NCBI GenBank assembly: GCA_037039685.1
Contig: JAWNGF010000002.1
Coordinates: 5,952,001-6,016,000 of the forward strand
Length of the DNA: 64,000 nucleotides
From: Ceratobasidium sp. AG-K
Lineage: Eukaryota > Basidiomycota > Agaricomycetes > Cantharellales > Ceratobasidiaceae
Reading direction: 5' to 3'
Both the position numbers and the translations under genes were made by a program. The notes beneath the pieces were generated by a model. That model saw nothing but the letters and a program-made list of their open reading frames with translations, had not been told where the DNA came from and made no database searches. Position 1 is the first letter of the stretch. The number at the start of each line of letters is the position of its first letter. Below, piece by piece: positions 23,048-35,700 of this stretch.

Positions 23048-24599
23048 ATGTTTCGTCGCTTGCCTCTTGTAATTAGCCGTAGTATGGGCAAAAAGAGTAA
23101 GCTTCCGCCACCAGAGCATATTCTTGATATCCCGCAGGTTAAATCTCTAGAGAATGTACAAGGTAGCTACATATGATATTTATAGTCTGGGCTAAGGCCA
23201 GTCTCATTCCCCTCTTCTTTTTGTGCAGTAACGCCAATTGTGGATACACATACTCATCTGCACTCTACATGGTCCGAGTACCGTCGAGTTTACGATACTG
23301 GGCGCTACGAAACCCTCAGAGATTTTGTCAAGGGATACTATGGCGGCCCGCGAACGGCCGAAGACGTCCTACCATCCTTACCCGTTCCAATCAAATCCCT
23401 CGTCGACGTATGGTGCGAAGCTCCCATCCTCACAGACGAGTGGCGCAAGTTGGCAGATTCGGCGCTTACACCCGAATCACGCGCCGAACACTGGGGAGAT
23501 ATAGATTATTGGTTCGTCATGGGTAAGTTCTTTATCTACGTGGCATTATGCGAGCTCATGCGTTCCAGGTGTCCATCCGTGAGTCACTACTTATTTGAAA
23601 ATGTCACTCATTTACTCTGGAAATTTAGCCACGAAGCCGAGCATTACACGGATGAGGTCGAGGCTGAGCTGTATGCACGGTATATGCTATTGAGATTGTA
23701 TACTCACGTGTTTTATAGGAAGGAGGCGATGAAGCACCCACGTAATGTTGGCTGGGGCGAGATGGGGCTCGACTATCACTACAACAACTCGCCCCCAGAC
23801 GTACAAAAACAGGTCCTGATTCGACAACTTAAGTAAGGACACGCCATGAACTCAGTATTTTTATTTATTTATTTACCATCTAGATGCGCCATCGAGCTCA
23901 AGAAACCCCTTACAATCCATACGCGTTCAGCCGACGCGGACATCTGGGAAATCCTTTCAAATAACGTTCCCCAAGACTGGAGGGTGCGTCAACCTCGGAC
24001 ACCACATTTCACGACTCATAGGCGACCACTTTAGATCCACGTTCACTGTTTCACAGACTCGGTGGAGCTCGCCCAAAAGCTCCTGAATCACTTCCCCAAT
24101 CTTTACATCGGAATAACGGGTACGCCTCAGCTCACCCTCACTCGTGTGCGTGCTAACACCCACCAGGGGTGATAACCTACGCAACAAACCACACCACACC
24201 CGAGGTCGTTCGTATCCTCGCCGCTTCTCAGCCCGTGGAACCAGGTCGCTCACCGCTTCGAATCCTCCTCGAGACCGACGCACCGTACATGGTTCCGGCC
24301 AACCTCACAGAACACCAGAGAACAGCCTTTGAGTTGAAGTCTAGTGCCCGGTAGGTTTCCGTGTTATGTTTCAGGAGGTGACTAATGGGAGGATTAGGTT
24401 GCCGCTGTGTCATACGGGTATGATTCCCTGGACAGCCGAGGCTGTTGCGACGTTTGCCAATCAGGGCATTGCGCAAAGGGTTATCAATGAGGTCGAGAAT
24501 GGCGAGCCGGTGGATGCGGAAAAGGATAAGTTTGTGTGGACTGCGGCAGAAGTGCTGCGAGTCGCGAGGGAGAATGCGATTGCTGTGTATGGAGTTTAA
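23048..24599 (+). CDS. TatD-family metal-dependent hydrolase
   Basis: The TIM-barrel metal hydrolase belongs to the TatD DNase family. Metal-site signatures appear in order across the exons: VDTHTHLH (about 23236-23259), VHPHEAEHY, GWGEMGLDYHYN, LTIHTRSADADIWEIL, IHVHCFTDSVELA and LLETDAPYM. All expected metal ligands are present, so it should be active as a 3'-5' nuclease or related phosphohydrolase. The first intron is 23163-23228 and several more follow. Two in-frame ATGs exist: 23048 (adding MFRRLPLVISRS, Arg-rich with no acidic residue, possibly a mitochondrial presequence) and 23084 (MGKKSKLPPPEHILDIPQ). The stop follows AVYGV at 24597-24599. The insert before the Asp of strand 1 is longer than in bacterial TatD. 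Confidence 0.88.
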
Positions 24600-24840
24600 G
24601 GGTCGGTGCTTGCGAAGCCGCTGGGCGTGGTTCGAGATCGGGGAAGAAGTAAATACACTTTTGAATAGATCGTCAAGCTAGTATTGGATCAATTGCAGCA
24701 CGCATAACGTGGCTTTGCGGACAAATCGACTCTCCGTGCAATCGGCCATGCGCTCGTTTGATAAGTTTCTCGGTGGTTAGGGCTGCACGCTCTGATTGGT
24801 TGACCCCTCCAACAAGCACGCATACTGGAAGTTAATTCAA
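24600..24840. other. 3' intergenic
   Basis: This is the short spacer after the TatD gene. I see nothing in it. Confidence 0.3.
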
Positions 24841-25401
24841 TTACGAGGTTGACGTCAAGGCATTGGCCTTCTCTTGAAGGCCAATAATCGTGTCCTGCAT
24901 CACTTCTCTTGCTTGATTCACTATGGCTTCGGAAATCGTCCGAATAGTCAAGGTAGGGTTGAGAGCGGTTTCTTCCGTTTGCGCATTGGAGCAGTCAGGG
25001 ATGTTGACCACCCTTCGCAAACTCAGCCAGTCCATTCAATTTGGGGATATACAAGTCATAAACCATCGGCTAAAACTGATTACTTGTAACAACGGCAATA
25101 AATTCATTGTGGGACTCTAGTGGGGTTATATAAACCGGTTCCTGTAGTAACATCCTGGATAGAGCAGTGACCCGGGACGGCATTGGCCGGGTGCATTCCC
25201 CTTGTGTTGACGATTAGAATGTGACGTCATAAACCAGCCTGATATGGAAGCGCGGCCATCAAAGTCGGACACTGCCCTTCCATCAGCATGCTGACACACA
25301 ACTTGTAGGGTGGAGGTGGAGGTAGAGAGGCTTCCTAAAGATCTTCCCACCAATAAACAGCGCAATAGCAAGCAGTTGGGTGCGGGCAGCCCGGTAATCA
25401 A
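24841..25401 (-). pseudogene. Unidentified oxidoreductase-like fragment
   Basis: The minus strand has protein-like pieces: SLSTSTSTLQVVCQHADGRA (about 25290-25350), SHNEFIAVVTS (about 25080-25110) and, at the 3' end, VVNIPDCSNAQTEETALNPT followed by LTIRTISEAIVNQA (24880-24990). The NPTLTI pattern recalls the C-terminal end of GMC-type flavoprotein oxidoreductases, but no FAD-binding start is present and the frames do not join cleanly. It is either a remnant or a gene whose introns I could not place. Confidence 0.3.
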
Positions 25402-25946
25402 GCTTTATAGTTAAGATTACTGTGCTTGCTTGCTAAGTGGATGGCGGCTGGAGCTGGGGACGGGTGCCAATGGCCGTTTCGTAAATACTGAGGAACGAAG
25501 CTTGCTAGCTCCATGCATGCATGAAACCGGTCAATTCTTCGTAGACTGAAGTAACTTGGCCAGGCTAAGCCACTGAAGTACTTGTACCAATCAGGTCGGA
25601 CTCATGTAAGGGCGCTTCGCCAGGTCATTCACACGACGGTGTACCTGGACCTCCACATGGTCATTTGCTGACAAAGCTCTCAGTAGATGATCAGTCACTG
25701 GCGAAAGACAGTGCATTTTGTCGTACGGTCCCACGTGTAATCGCCGTGATATGTCGATTGAATGTCACCCGATCAGAGTTGCGCGATTGACTCGAAAGAC
25801 CCTAGGTGTGTAATACTCTCTAGAGATCGGGGTTTGTGTACTGACCTCCACTTGGCGCAAACTCCATCATTGCGCCCTGCCGCAGTATATTAACCTACCT
25901 TCAACGCTGCTAGACGCATCTCATCCAGCTTAATATATTTACACCG
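25402..25946. other. Upstream region of the MDR gene
   Basis: No coding signal is convincing. AT-rich words (TATATTAA near 25885 and TAATATATTT near 25931) lie within about 65 nt of the ATG at 25947 and could serve as core promoter. Confidence 0.35.
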
Positions 25947-27486
25947 ATGTCTTCGTTACCTCAAGTTATGAAAGCTTTGGTTACCCAGGAGGTGAGTGAA
26001 AGATCGCTAATATTGAAGAATCTGAATTGATAACAATACGGCAAACACAGGGAAAACCAGTCAAGCTAGAAGAAGTCCCTGTCCCGGCCCTCGAGGAAAA
26101 CGAGGTGCTTGTCAAGGTTCACTCGATTGCTCAAAATCCGACGGACTGGAAGAGTATGTCATAGGGTCTTTATTAGTATGTCGAAGTTCACTTATTCTTT
26201 GGCTGTATGCTTCTCGTAGCCGCGGATTCTACACGTGGTAAGTTTCATTCACTATATCCTAAGTGATTTTCTTTCGGGTACTAAAGTGAACGGCAGGTCT
26301 TGGAAATATCATTGGATGTGATTTTTCGGGCACGGTTGTAAAGCTGGGCTCTGACTCGATCACCCACTTAAAAGTCGGGGATAACGTAGCCGCGTTTGTT
26401 CACGGAGGTAACTTTGGGCTTTCTGCTGCCCTGATAATCGTTGACTCGTGTCCCTAGGCAAAGACAAGGACCGAGGCGCTTTTGCCGAATATGTCAAAGC
26501 GGATTCCGATCTCGTTTGGAAATTCTCCACAGATGCTGTCTCTTTTGAAGGGGCTTCAACCATGAACTGCGCGTGCGTCACCCCTTGTCCAGTTATTCGA
26601 GTACTTTCTGACTATGAGTTCAGTCTCTGGACCGTCATCCAGGCGTTCTATCACCGTATGGGTCTAAACGACCCTGTGCGCGCTACTGGGGACGAATGGG
26701 TAGGTCTGTTAAATATGCGTTCTGGACACTACTCAATTAAGGCATGTAGGTTTTGGTCTATGGAGGAAGTTGTGAGTGTATGCGGATACCAACGCCACAC
26801 CACCAACTAACTGGTATATTTTTGTAGCCTCTCTCGGTCTTTTCGCCACCCAACTAGCAAAGTTGTCGGGTTACAAAGTTGTTACGACAGTTTCGCCCAA
26901 AAACGCTGATCTTCTAAAGTCGTTGGGCGCTGATGCTGTCGTTGACGTACGTATCGGCGCACCGGGATGATTTGTTACTAACACACCGCATAGTACAAGT
27001 CCCCAGATGTGGTCGAGCAAATCAAAAAGGCAACCGGGGACTCGCTCAAGTGGGCATTCGATACTGTCAGCGAAGCAGAGACTCAGGCTATTTGCGTCAA
27101 ATCTTTGGCCCCAGGAGGAAAAGTCGTAGTCGTTCTTCTGCCCGATGATAATGCCAAGGCTCTCCGCAAAGATGTCGAAATTCAACGTAAGTTACCATCA
27201 AGATCCTGATTGTGCATGCATTGAGCTTGGTTGTGCAGACACGCTCTTGTACACTGCCCTTGGCCGCTCCATGGTTTGGAATAATATCAATTTCCCGGCT
27301 TCATCTGAAGACCGTGCTCATATGGCGGGGTGGATCCCCAAGTTGGAGGCTCTCGTAGCCGAGGGCAAACTCAAGCCAAATCCCGTCAAGCTGTGGCAGG
27401 GCGGCCTGAATACAGTTAACGATGGATTCCAGTATATGCGCGAAGGCAAAGTGAGCGCGGCCAAGATTGTGTACAACCTGGAGTAG
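25947..27486 (+). CDS. MDR-superfamily enoyl reductase/quinone oxidoreductase
   Basis: This is an NAD(P)H-dependent medium-chain dehydrogenase/reductase of the zinc-free, ToxD/trans-enoyl-reductase-like type. The GroES-like front end is MSSLPQVMKALVTQE, then KPVKLEEVPVPALEENEVLV, SIAQNPTDWK and GCDFSGTVVKLG; the cofactor fold includes GLFATQLAKLSGYKVVTTVS and LKSLGADAVVDY, and the C-terminal part contains WAFDTVSEAET, SLAPGGKVVVV, ALGRSMVWNNINFPA and GKVSAAKIVYNLE, then the stop. No structural-zinc cysteine cluster is seen. Exon 1 ends at 25991; about seven short introns follow. The natural substrate cannot be told from sequence. Members often sit in polyketide clusters, but no synthase is nearby. 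Confidence 0.85.
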
Positions 27487-27870
27487 ACTTGGTGTCCCTG
27501 TAAAGTAGGATGAAGCCGAAATACGATAATATGAATGAATAAGTCTAGTCTAAGTGATGTCTTGTGCTGTACTTTTTAGCTCTCAAGGTCAAGATACCCT
27601 GATTCTCTTCAGCTGATGACTTAACTGGGCGAATGAATCTCAAACTTGTTTCTCGTTGGATGCGATTGCTATGGGGTTATTTTGGAAGGCTATGGGGTAT
27701 GCTACCACTCGAGTGCTAATTTTCGGGAGGTGGAGGAAATTAATTGAGGATGCCGTGCAAGGGACAAAACCACCAATTGAAAAATGCTCAGAAATTAGGA
27801 AACAAGGTTTGTGGTCTCTGGGTAGCGAGCCTGTGACAGAGTGCATCTATAAAAGGCTAAACATTGCCCC
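27487..27870. other. Intergenic between the MDR gene and the tRNA
   Basis: A plus-strand frame (27656-27931) runs into the tRNA gene and is not credible as a protein. Nothing else is recognised. Confidence 0.35.
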
Positions 27871-27878
27871 AAAAAGGC

Positions 27879-27971
27879 AGCCCCACGCGGGGCTCGAACC
27901 CGCAGCCTTGAGATGGCCAACATCCGCCTGAGCGTAAAAGTCTCACGCTCTACCGATTGAGCTAGCGGGGC
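27879..27971 (-). tRNA. tRNA-Lys(UUU): tRNA-Lys (UUU) with a 20-nt intron
   Basis: On the minus strand a full cloverleaf folds: acceptor GCCCCGC/GTGGGGC (one G-U), D arm GCTC-AATCGGTA-GAGC, anticodon stem TGAGA/TCTCA with loop CTTTTA-A and anticodon TTT (27938-27936), variable loop AGGCT, and T arm GCGGG-TTCGAGC-CCCGC. A 20-nt intron (27934-27915) sits after position 37, the canonical place. The mature length is 73 nt before CCA. The A box (TAGCTCAATCGG) and B box (GGTTCGAGCCC) are internal, and a T5 terminator follows at 27875-27871. The discriminator base is T, unlike the G usual in eukaryotic tRNA-Lys. Confidence 0.95.
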
Positions 27972-28131
27972 TTGCACGTTAGCGAGGAAAAAAAAATATG
28001 ACTCCAATAGCATCTGGGCGCTTAACCAATTTGGTTTGTTGTCCGATTGTGGCTACCAAGTCCACGCCCTCCACATAGCCACGAGGTTCCCAGTTGGCAC
28101 CTTTGTTTCTCTTGCTGTATATATTTCAAGA

Positions 28132-28152
28132 TTCCAAGGACTCATCAGTCGA
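28132..28152 (+). promoter_or_regulatory. Conserved promoter block, helicase copy 1
   Basis: TTCCAAGGA followed by CTCATCAGTCGA lies 144 nt before the ATG. The same element, with two changes, stands at nearly the same distance from the ATG in helicase copies 2 and 3. Confidence 0.5.
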
Positions 28153-28295
28153 GCTTGCGCCCTTTCCGAGTTTATTCAGCAACCTTTGCGACTCTAGAGC
28201 CTGCCCCTTCCCTCGCCACTTTTTAAAACTCGCCTGCGTTACATGCTTGATAACTGCAGTCGTCTAGCTTGAATCTTTGGCAAGATACAACGCCA

Positions 28296-31200
28296 ATGTC
28301 TACCATATGTCCGACCTTGCTCGCGCGTGGGTTTTGTCTGAATGCTTCGTGCCAGCTGCAGCACGATACGTCAAACTTTTGTTTCACTTGCAATCTTGCG
28401 CTAAATACTGCAAAAGCATATAACCAACATACACAATCTCAAACACACATTCAAGCCGAGTCCCTATCAGGGTGGCTCAAATGCGTACTGTGTAATCGCT
28501 ACTATATTCGAAACACCCCCAGTCAGATGAGCCACGAGAGCAGTGACGGTCATCTGAAAAAGATTGCCACCCATTCCACTACGCCAACTAACCCTCCTAT
28601 CGTCCAAATTGCTGCTCCCCCCAATTATACACGTTGCGACGCTTGCGGTTGTCCAGTTGCCTCGTCTAAATTTGCTCAGCATTGCCGTACCCGGGCACAC
28701 ATCGACCGCCAGCGCATTTTCGATTACCGGAATGCGTTGCTTCAAACCCAGGCTAACCAAAGAGGGATAGAAGTATTAGGTTCTCAGGACGGGCTCGACC
28801 TGGGCACCCGTCCACCGACACTCGGCAATGTCGATTCGGCACCACTAACTGTCTGGATCTCGTGTGTGGGGTCAACATCCGTATCTCTAACACATGTCCG
28901 CACATCCTCGTCGTTGGGGGTACGACCAGGATTCCAATTATGGTACGCCACAAGTCTTCCCATCCGGCTGTCGATGTTAACCAATCTCACTCGAAACAAT
29001 GCAGCTTTACTTTTACGACAGTCGCAATGCCCGTAGTGATTACTCCTCAAAGCAGTCTCGCGGTCCAAGTTCACTTTAACCCTCGTGGCCAGCGTGGTCA
29101 CTTTGAGGACCGCTTAGAGCTGGTTTTCCGAGATTCCAATGGCGGGAGCTTTGTAATCACCAGGCCTCTCAAGGCTACCGTTGCCAACGAAGACCTACTA
29201 GCCCTAGCTCCTATTGAGCCTTACCATCGTCCACGTCGCGCCCGAGGACGACGGAACGAAACCAGAGTGATTTGCGGAGGGGAGAAGCCCCTGTCTTCCG
29301 TGAAATACGTACGCGCGCTGAAGTTCGATTTTATCCCTGAGGAAATGAAGAAAATACTCCAACAGGGGAATATCGAGGACCAGATCAATATCTTTCGAAC
29401 CAGATTCATGCCCGAAGGTCTGGACTTTGAAACTTACCAGAAATACTGGACAAGTCTGGTGCATGCAGAACACTTCCAAGCCATGTAAGCAATAGCTACT
29501 TTCAGCATGCACGGCTAATGTACTACTTGCTTTAGTCTCGACTTGGAGGGCTTCAATATGGATGATGTGAGCATAGAAAAGATTGACCGCTTTTATTCGT
29601 AAGTAACTTCTAGCACAAAAACATGTTGAGCTCATAGATAGTATTCAAATTTTCAGGCTCACAATCCCTGGCCTAGCCGAAAATAGGTGACACCAAGTAC
29701 TTGAACCCAGATATTATCACTGCTAACTAATAGCTACTTTAGGCCTTCGGTCATGGTTGGTGACCGGATCCAACTCCATCCACACAGCGAAGAGGACGGC
29801 GTATGGTTCGAAGGATTCGTGCACGATGTTCTCCTCGCTTCCGTGTTCATCTCGTTCCCCAAGAACCTCCCCTACAGTCCAGGTGCACTATATGACGTCA
29901 AATTCGTATTGAACCCAGTGCCGTTTCATCGGATGCTTCACGCCATCCAAACGACACCCAAGCGGCCAAATATACTATTTCCTACTCCCGAAGACATAAA
30001 TGCAAGTGCAACCACAACTCATGGCAACAGCGAGGTGGACCTCGACCTCTATAACAATAGTATCGGCTCAAATACAGAGCAATTTCAAGCCGTAAAGCGG
30101 GTTGTGCAGCTTCCCCCAGGGAGCCCGCCCTTTATTATTTTTGGCCCGTAGGTTAAAACTTATCACTCCCGAGCATATTTGAATACTAATTCCGGAGCGC
30201 TCTAGTCCAGGAACAGGGAAAACTGTAACTATTGTCGAGTGTATATGCCAGCTTCTCAACGATGAAAGCAAAAACCGGATTCTGGCTTGCGCGCCTAGTA
30301 ACTCTGCGGCGGACCTCATCGCCCAAAGACTGATCAATCTTAGGGGTCTTCAAAAAACAGAACTATTTCGTATGAATGCAATCTGGCGGCCCATGAAGGA
30401 ATTTCCCGCCGATCTCCTCGACTACTCCCTTCGGACAAACGGGCATTTCAATGTTTGGCCCCTGGATGTTCTGAATTCCTATCAAGTTATTGTTGCAACT
30501 TGCTCGTCAGCCGCTTTGCTTTATAGCTTTGGGGTAGACCAAGGCGCATTCACACATATATTCGTCGATGAGGCGGGACAAGGGTCCGAGGCTGAGGTAA
30601 TGATCCCAATTTTGACTATGGCTGGACCGACGACCAACGTGGTGCTGAGTGGCGATGTGAGTTGCATATAACCCAAACCCCTGCGAGAATACTTATTAGA
30701 CAACACTATTTAGCCCCGACAACTCGGACCAGTCGTTCGGTCGCCTATTGCTAGACAACTTGGAATGCAGACGAGTTACTTGCAACGGTTAATGGCTTCC
30801 CCAGCCTACGACGAAGGAACTATGCGGGGCATCTCGTGAGTTTATTATATATCTCTAGCATCTAAGGCGTATTGATGTATCCACTTCAAAGTGTTGCCAA
30901 GATTCTGCGAAATTTCCGCAGTCATAGCGCTATACTTTCTTTTCCCAATCAAGAGTTCTACGGGAATGAGCTTATTCCCTGCGCGCCGAAGGACGTCACA
31001 GACATGCTCCTGGGTTGGAATCATTTGGGCACTGCTGGCTTCCCTATTGTATTTGAGGCGGTTGCAGGTTAGTTTCCTCCCTTTAAATGCCCCATCCCAA
31101 CCTAGCTCACCCATGCACTAGGCGAGGATATGCGCGAGGCAACCTCGCCGTCTTATTTCAACCCTCACGAAGCGTCTGTAGTAAAAGAATACGTACAAGG

Positions 31201-31897
31201 ACTCTTGCCTTTCATTGGTGAGATATCATGATTCATATGGAAACCTTGATGTAACATCCAGTTATCTTTTCAGCTTCTACGAAGCAAATTGGGATTGTCA
31301 CCCCATATCGAGCTCAAGTCAAGAAAATTGAAAAATTGCTCGACGATGCCAATATTGCGGGCGTTGGCATAGGGAGCGTCGAGAACTTCCAGGGCCAGGT
31401 ACGCTCCTATGGGACGCACTATCGCTGAAACAGCATCTGAATGGTTTGGATCAGGAACGCCAAGTTATCATTATGTCGACGGTCCGAAGTAACCGCGATC
31501 TTATATCTTACGATTTGAGGCACACTCTAGGCTTTGTGGCCAGCACACAGCGTCTCAATGGTCAGTACAATGCGGCATTTTCGGTTTGATTTAGCTAACG
31601 ATCATCCCAGTGGCCATTACTAGGGCCCGAGCATTGTTGGTTATTGTTGGCGATCCGCAAGTGCTCGGCCTGGACATGTTATGGCGCCGATTTATGTACT
31701 ACATTTACAAATCTGGCGGCTGGAAGGGCGCTCCATTCCCGTGGGACCCAGATGCCAGCCCGGAGGACGCGGGCGTGACTTCGGAGCTGGCCGAGCAAGA
31801 GCTAATCGAGCTCTTGAGGCGGACCGACCTCCATGGGACGAATGATGGACTCAGTAGGCCCGACGAGCTAGATCATGTGGGTGGCAGTGCCAACTAG
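28296..31897 (+). CDS. MOV10/SDE3-like zinc-finger RNA helicase, copy 1
   Basis: The superfamily-1 (Upf1-like) helicase resembles MOV10/SDE3, which act on RNA in silencing and decay. Exon 1 encodes a CCCH finger (CX8CX4CX3H, GFCLNASCQLQHD) and three C2H2/U1-like fingers (FCFTCNLALNTAKAYNQH; LKCVLCNRYYI; TRCDACGCPV...H). A beta-rich region (HFNPRGQRGHFEDRLELVF) and the stretch VGDRIQLHPHSEEDGVWFEG precede the helicase. Motifs: Ia-type GSNTEQFQAVKR, Walker [11 protein letters not shown] (split by an intron), [11 protein letters not shown], motif II VDEAGQ, GDPRQLGPV, NFRSHSAIL, VTPYRAQV, ENFQGQE, and VAITRARALLVIVGDP. All introns can be placed in phase and no stop was found, so this is the intact member. 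The acidic tail ends DELDHVGGSAN. The start ATG is 28296. Confidence 0.9.
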
Positions 31898-32581
31898 GCT
31901 GGAGCTCCCGTGGTGATGAGTGTATCTCATTGATTGTAAATAATGTTTCTACTCTTCGACAGCTTCAGCGTCCGAGTCACAGCCACACTTCATTACTTCG
32001 CGAATGCGTTACAATTACATGCGCAACATAATATACAGAGTGCGAACCCCAGGCTCGATGCAACTGTGATCGACTGCGTCACACCACACACAATTGGAAT
32101 CCCCAGGTTCCCGTCGAATCCTTGCGACCATAACTAGGTACTTTCTTGGTTTTGTCACACAACTTTTATTGCAAGTTTTACATTAGCAGGAACTAGTTAG
32201 AACCGAGCTCACCTTCTTGACCACCAGCCGAAACTTTTGAAAAGCGAGGGTCGATTAGCAAGTAACGGCACTTCCGTCGCGTAGTATTATTAAGCGCTGC
32301 ACTGTTTGCTACGGGTAGCACATCCGGCCCATATCGTTGAAAAGGCGTTAGTAAAGAGGTTCGACATTTGGCAACTCAGTAGAGCCAGCGCCCCTGGCCG
32401 TGGTTGTAATAAATTTCAAGCCCCGAGCCACCGGAGTGAATTGCCAACGGAGTCACGGCGCTTAACACATTGGAAACTCTGTCCTAATGTGGCTATCTGA
32501 TCTTCGCCTGTGGATAGCCACACCCAACACGCGGCCTGCCGGTCTGTGGTTGCTCAAAAATTCAGTGGTTCCAATCTTTCC
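31898..32581. other. Intergenic upstream of helicase copy 2
   Basis: It resembles 36400-37160 in front of copy 3 (for example CTTCTTGACCACC...AAACTTTTGAAAAGCG near 32213 and GAGTCACGGCGCTTA near 32450), so it was duplicated with the gene. No coding region is seen. Confidence 0.45.
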
Positions 32582-32602
32582 TTCCAAGGATTCATCACTC
32601 GA
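32582..32602 (+). promoter_or_regulatory. Conserved promoter block, helicase copy 2
   Basis: TTCCAAGGATTCATCACTCGA is 146 nt before the ATG. It is part of a ~90-nt segment (32535-32625) nearly identical to the one upstream of copy 3. Confidence 0.5.
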
Positions 32603-32747
32603 AATTACGTGGCATAGATATTTGTCTCAGAATGTGACCGCTTCGACACGCGACTCCTTGAAGGCCATCGGGGACGCATCGTTTTTGCCCACCACGTACT
32701 TCTAGCTACCTAACCTGAATAACCTTGCAGATTTCAACTAAGAGCTA

Positions 32748-35700
32748 ATGTCTGTTGCCATATGTCCAGCCGTACTTACGGACGGGTTTTGTTTGACTGC
32801 TGGATGCAATCTTCAGCATGATACATTGAACTTTTGCTTTATATGCAATCAATTGCTAAACACCGCAGCGGTATACAACCAGCATGTTAAAACCCCTGCG
32901 CACTCCCGGAACGAGTCGACTTCCCAGTGGCTCAAATGCATTCCATGCGACCGACACTATATCTGGGGTACCCCCACACACACTGCACATGAACGCAGCA
33001 GCGCCCACCTCCAGAAGGTTGCGGCCTATACGGCTACCGAAGATGCTGTAGTTCAAATACCTGCCCCTCCAAATCACACACGCTGCGATGCTTGCAATGT
33101 GGTTTTCACCGCCTCCCTGTTTATACAGCATTGTCGTACTCAAGGCCATATCACGCGTCAGCGCATACTTGATTACCGTGACGCGCTGCTTCGTACCCAG
33201 GCCAATCAAAGGGGGATCGAGGTATCTGGTCTCCAGGACGGCCTCGATTTTGGTACACAACCGCATATGACCAACCCACTACCTATGACATCGACTGTGT
33301 CAGTCACGCGTGTAGGACCGGCAGATGTGTCGCTTACTCGCGCGCGGACATTATCATCGCTAGGAGCTCAGCCTGGAGTGAACCTCTGGTATGCCCCACC
33401 TTACAATATCTCCTCACACACCCAGTGACTTTTTCAAACTCATAGCTTTACTGTCACAACGGTTCAGTTGCCCATAGCAATCACGCCTCAAAGTGATCTG
33501 CCAATTCATATCCACTTCAATCCTCATGGACAACGCGGCTGCTTGAGGATCGTCTGGAGCTGGTCTTTCGGGAGCCCAATGGCAGTACTTTCATTATCAC
33601 CAGACCTCTCAAAGCCGCAGTCGCTAATCAGGATTTGGCCACACTCGCCCCAACTCAACCCTATACTCGTCCTCGTCGTGGGCAACAAGGCCAGGAAAAA
33701 AAAGTGATCAAGGGAGGGGAAGACCCCAACTTGCTGATAAAATACAAGCGCAAGTTAAATTTTGGCAAAATCCCCAAAGGAATGGAAGCTGTGCTTCAAC
33801 AGGGAAGCGTGGAGGAGCAAATTCGCATCTTTCGGGAGCAGTTTATGCCTGTAGCTCTGGATATTGCAACCTTTCAGCAACATTGGTCAAACCTAGTTCA
33901 CGCTGAACATCACCAAGCAAAGTGAGACAATGGGCAGCTCCAGATACGTACTAGTGCTACTTCTAATGACTTAATTGTAGGAATGACCTGAGCCACTTCA
34001 ATATAGAGAACGTGACTATTGCGAGCGTTGGCCGTTTATACGAGTGAGTAGCGTCTGCATGCGCATGAGTCTCTGTAATATAACTTCATGCCCAGGCTCG
34101 CCGTTCCCGGCCTGGCCGAGAAAAGGTAAGAATGGCACTACGACTCCAAAATTATTGTCTTTGACCAACCATAAATAGACCTTCGGTTTTGACGGGAGAC
34201 CGAATTAAACTCCATCCTCATAACGCGGGGGACGGGGTTTGGTTTGAAGGCGTCGTTCGTCACACTGAAAATGCGGCTGTGCGCATGTCATTCCACCCAA
34301 CCTTCCCTTTTAATGCGGGCGCACGTTACGATGTCAAATTTATGCTAAACCCGGTGCCATTTCACTGAATGCTTCATGCGTTGCAAGTTACACCCAAGCG
34401 AGAAAATTTGCTGTTCCCCCGACCGGAGCACATGCGGGCGGGGGCGAGTACGGCTCCCGCGACCAACGCAGCAAATCCGGAGCTATACAACGATGCTATT
34501 GGCTCAAATGCTGAACAACTTCAAGCTGTCCGAAGGATTGTGCAGCTACCCCCGGGCAGTCCACCCTTCGTTGTTTTTGGCCCGTGAGTTCACGGAAATT
34601 GGTCATAAGAAATATGCTTGGTGGCTCATTTCCCCTCTTAAATTATTTCTAGCCCCGGGACAGGCAAAACGGTCACAATTGTCGAGGGTATTTGTCAACT
34701 CTTGAACGACAAAGGCAAAACCCGTGTCCTAGCTTGCGCTCCAAGCAATTCAGCTAGTGACCTCATAGCATGGAGATTAATCAATATAATAGGACTACAG
34801 CCCAGTCAACTATTTCATCTGAACGCAACTCGCCGCCCTATGAGGGATTTGCCCGACACCCTGGTACCTTACTCGCTCCATGATGGCGAGCGTTTCACAG
34901 TTCCCTCGCTGGAAACTTTGAATTCGTACCAAATCATAATCGCGACTTGCTCATTGTCTGCTTCACTTTATGGCTTTGAAGTTGATCCAGGAAGCTTCAC
35001 GCATATATTTATCGACGAAGCCGGCCAAGGGATGGAGCCCGAAATAATGATTCCGATTATGACCATGGCAGGACCAAACACAAATGTTGTTTTGAGTGGC
35101 GACGTGAGTCAACTCCCACTGTTTGAATGTCAATTCACGCTGACTTAACCTTATGGTTCAGCCCAAGCAACTTGGGCCTGTTGTTCATTCGCCAGTTGCA
35201 AGGCTGCTTGGGTTGAGAAAGAGCTACCTCCAGCGGCTGATGGACTCTCCAGCATATGACGAAGTAACCATGCATGGAATTTTGTACGCCTCTCACATGT
35301 TTGACTAAATTGTGTAACTAATTCTCATCCACTTGAAGTGTCGCCAAACTTTTACAGAACTTCAGGAGTCATAACACGATACTTGCATTCCCGAACCTAG
35401 AGTTCTACGGCAATGAGCTCATTCCCCATGCGCCCGCACCCATTGCGAATAGCCTTCTTGACTCGGGCTGGAATGGATTTGGCGCGCCAAATTTCCCCGT
35501 TATTTTCAAAGCGGTGGCAGGTTCGTCCTCACGCTGTGTTTGCCCCAAGGAACCTTTGCTGACATGCCCTACAGGGGAGGATATGCGAGAAGCCACCTCG
35601 CCATCTTATTTCAACCCACACAAAGCCTCAGTTGTCAAAGACTACGTCCAAAGCCTGGTTCCTTTTGTTGGTACGGGGGAACTATATTCTTAGTTAGCTC

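Noticed and set aside
27656..27931. 91-codon plus-strand frame overlapping the tRNA
   Set aside because: It reads through the tRNA complement and has no family features.
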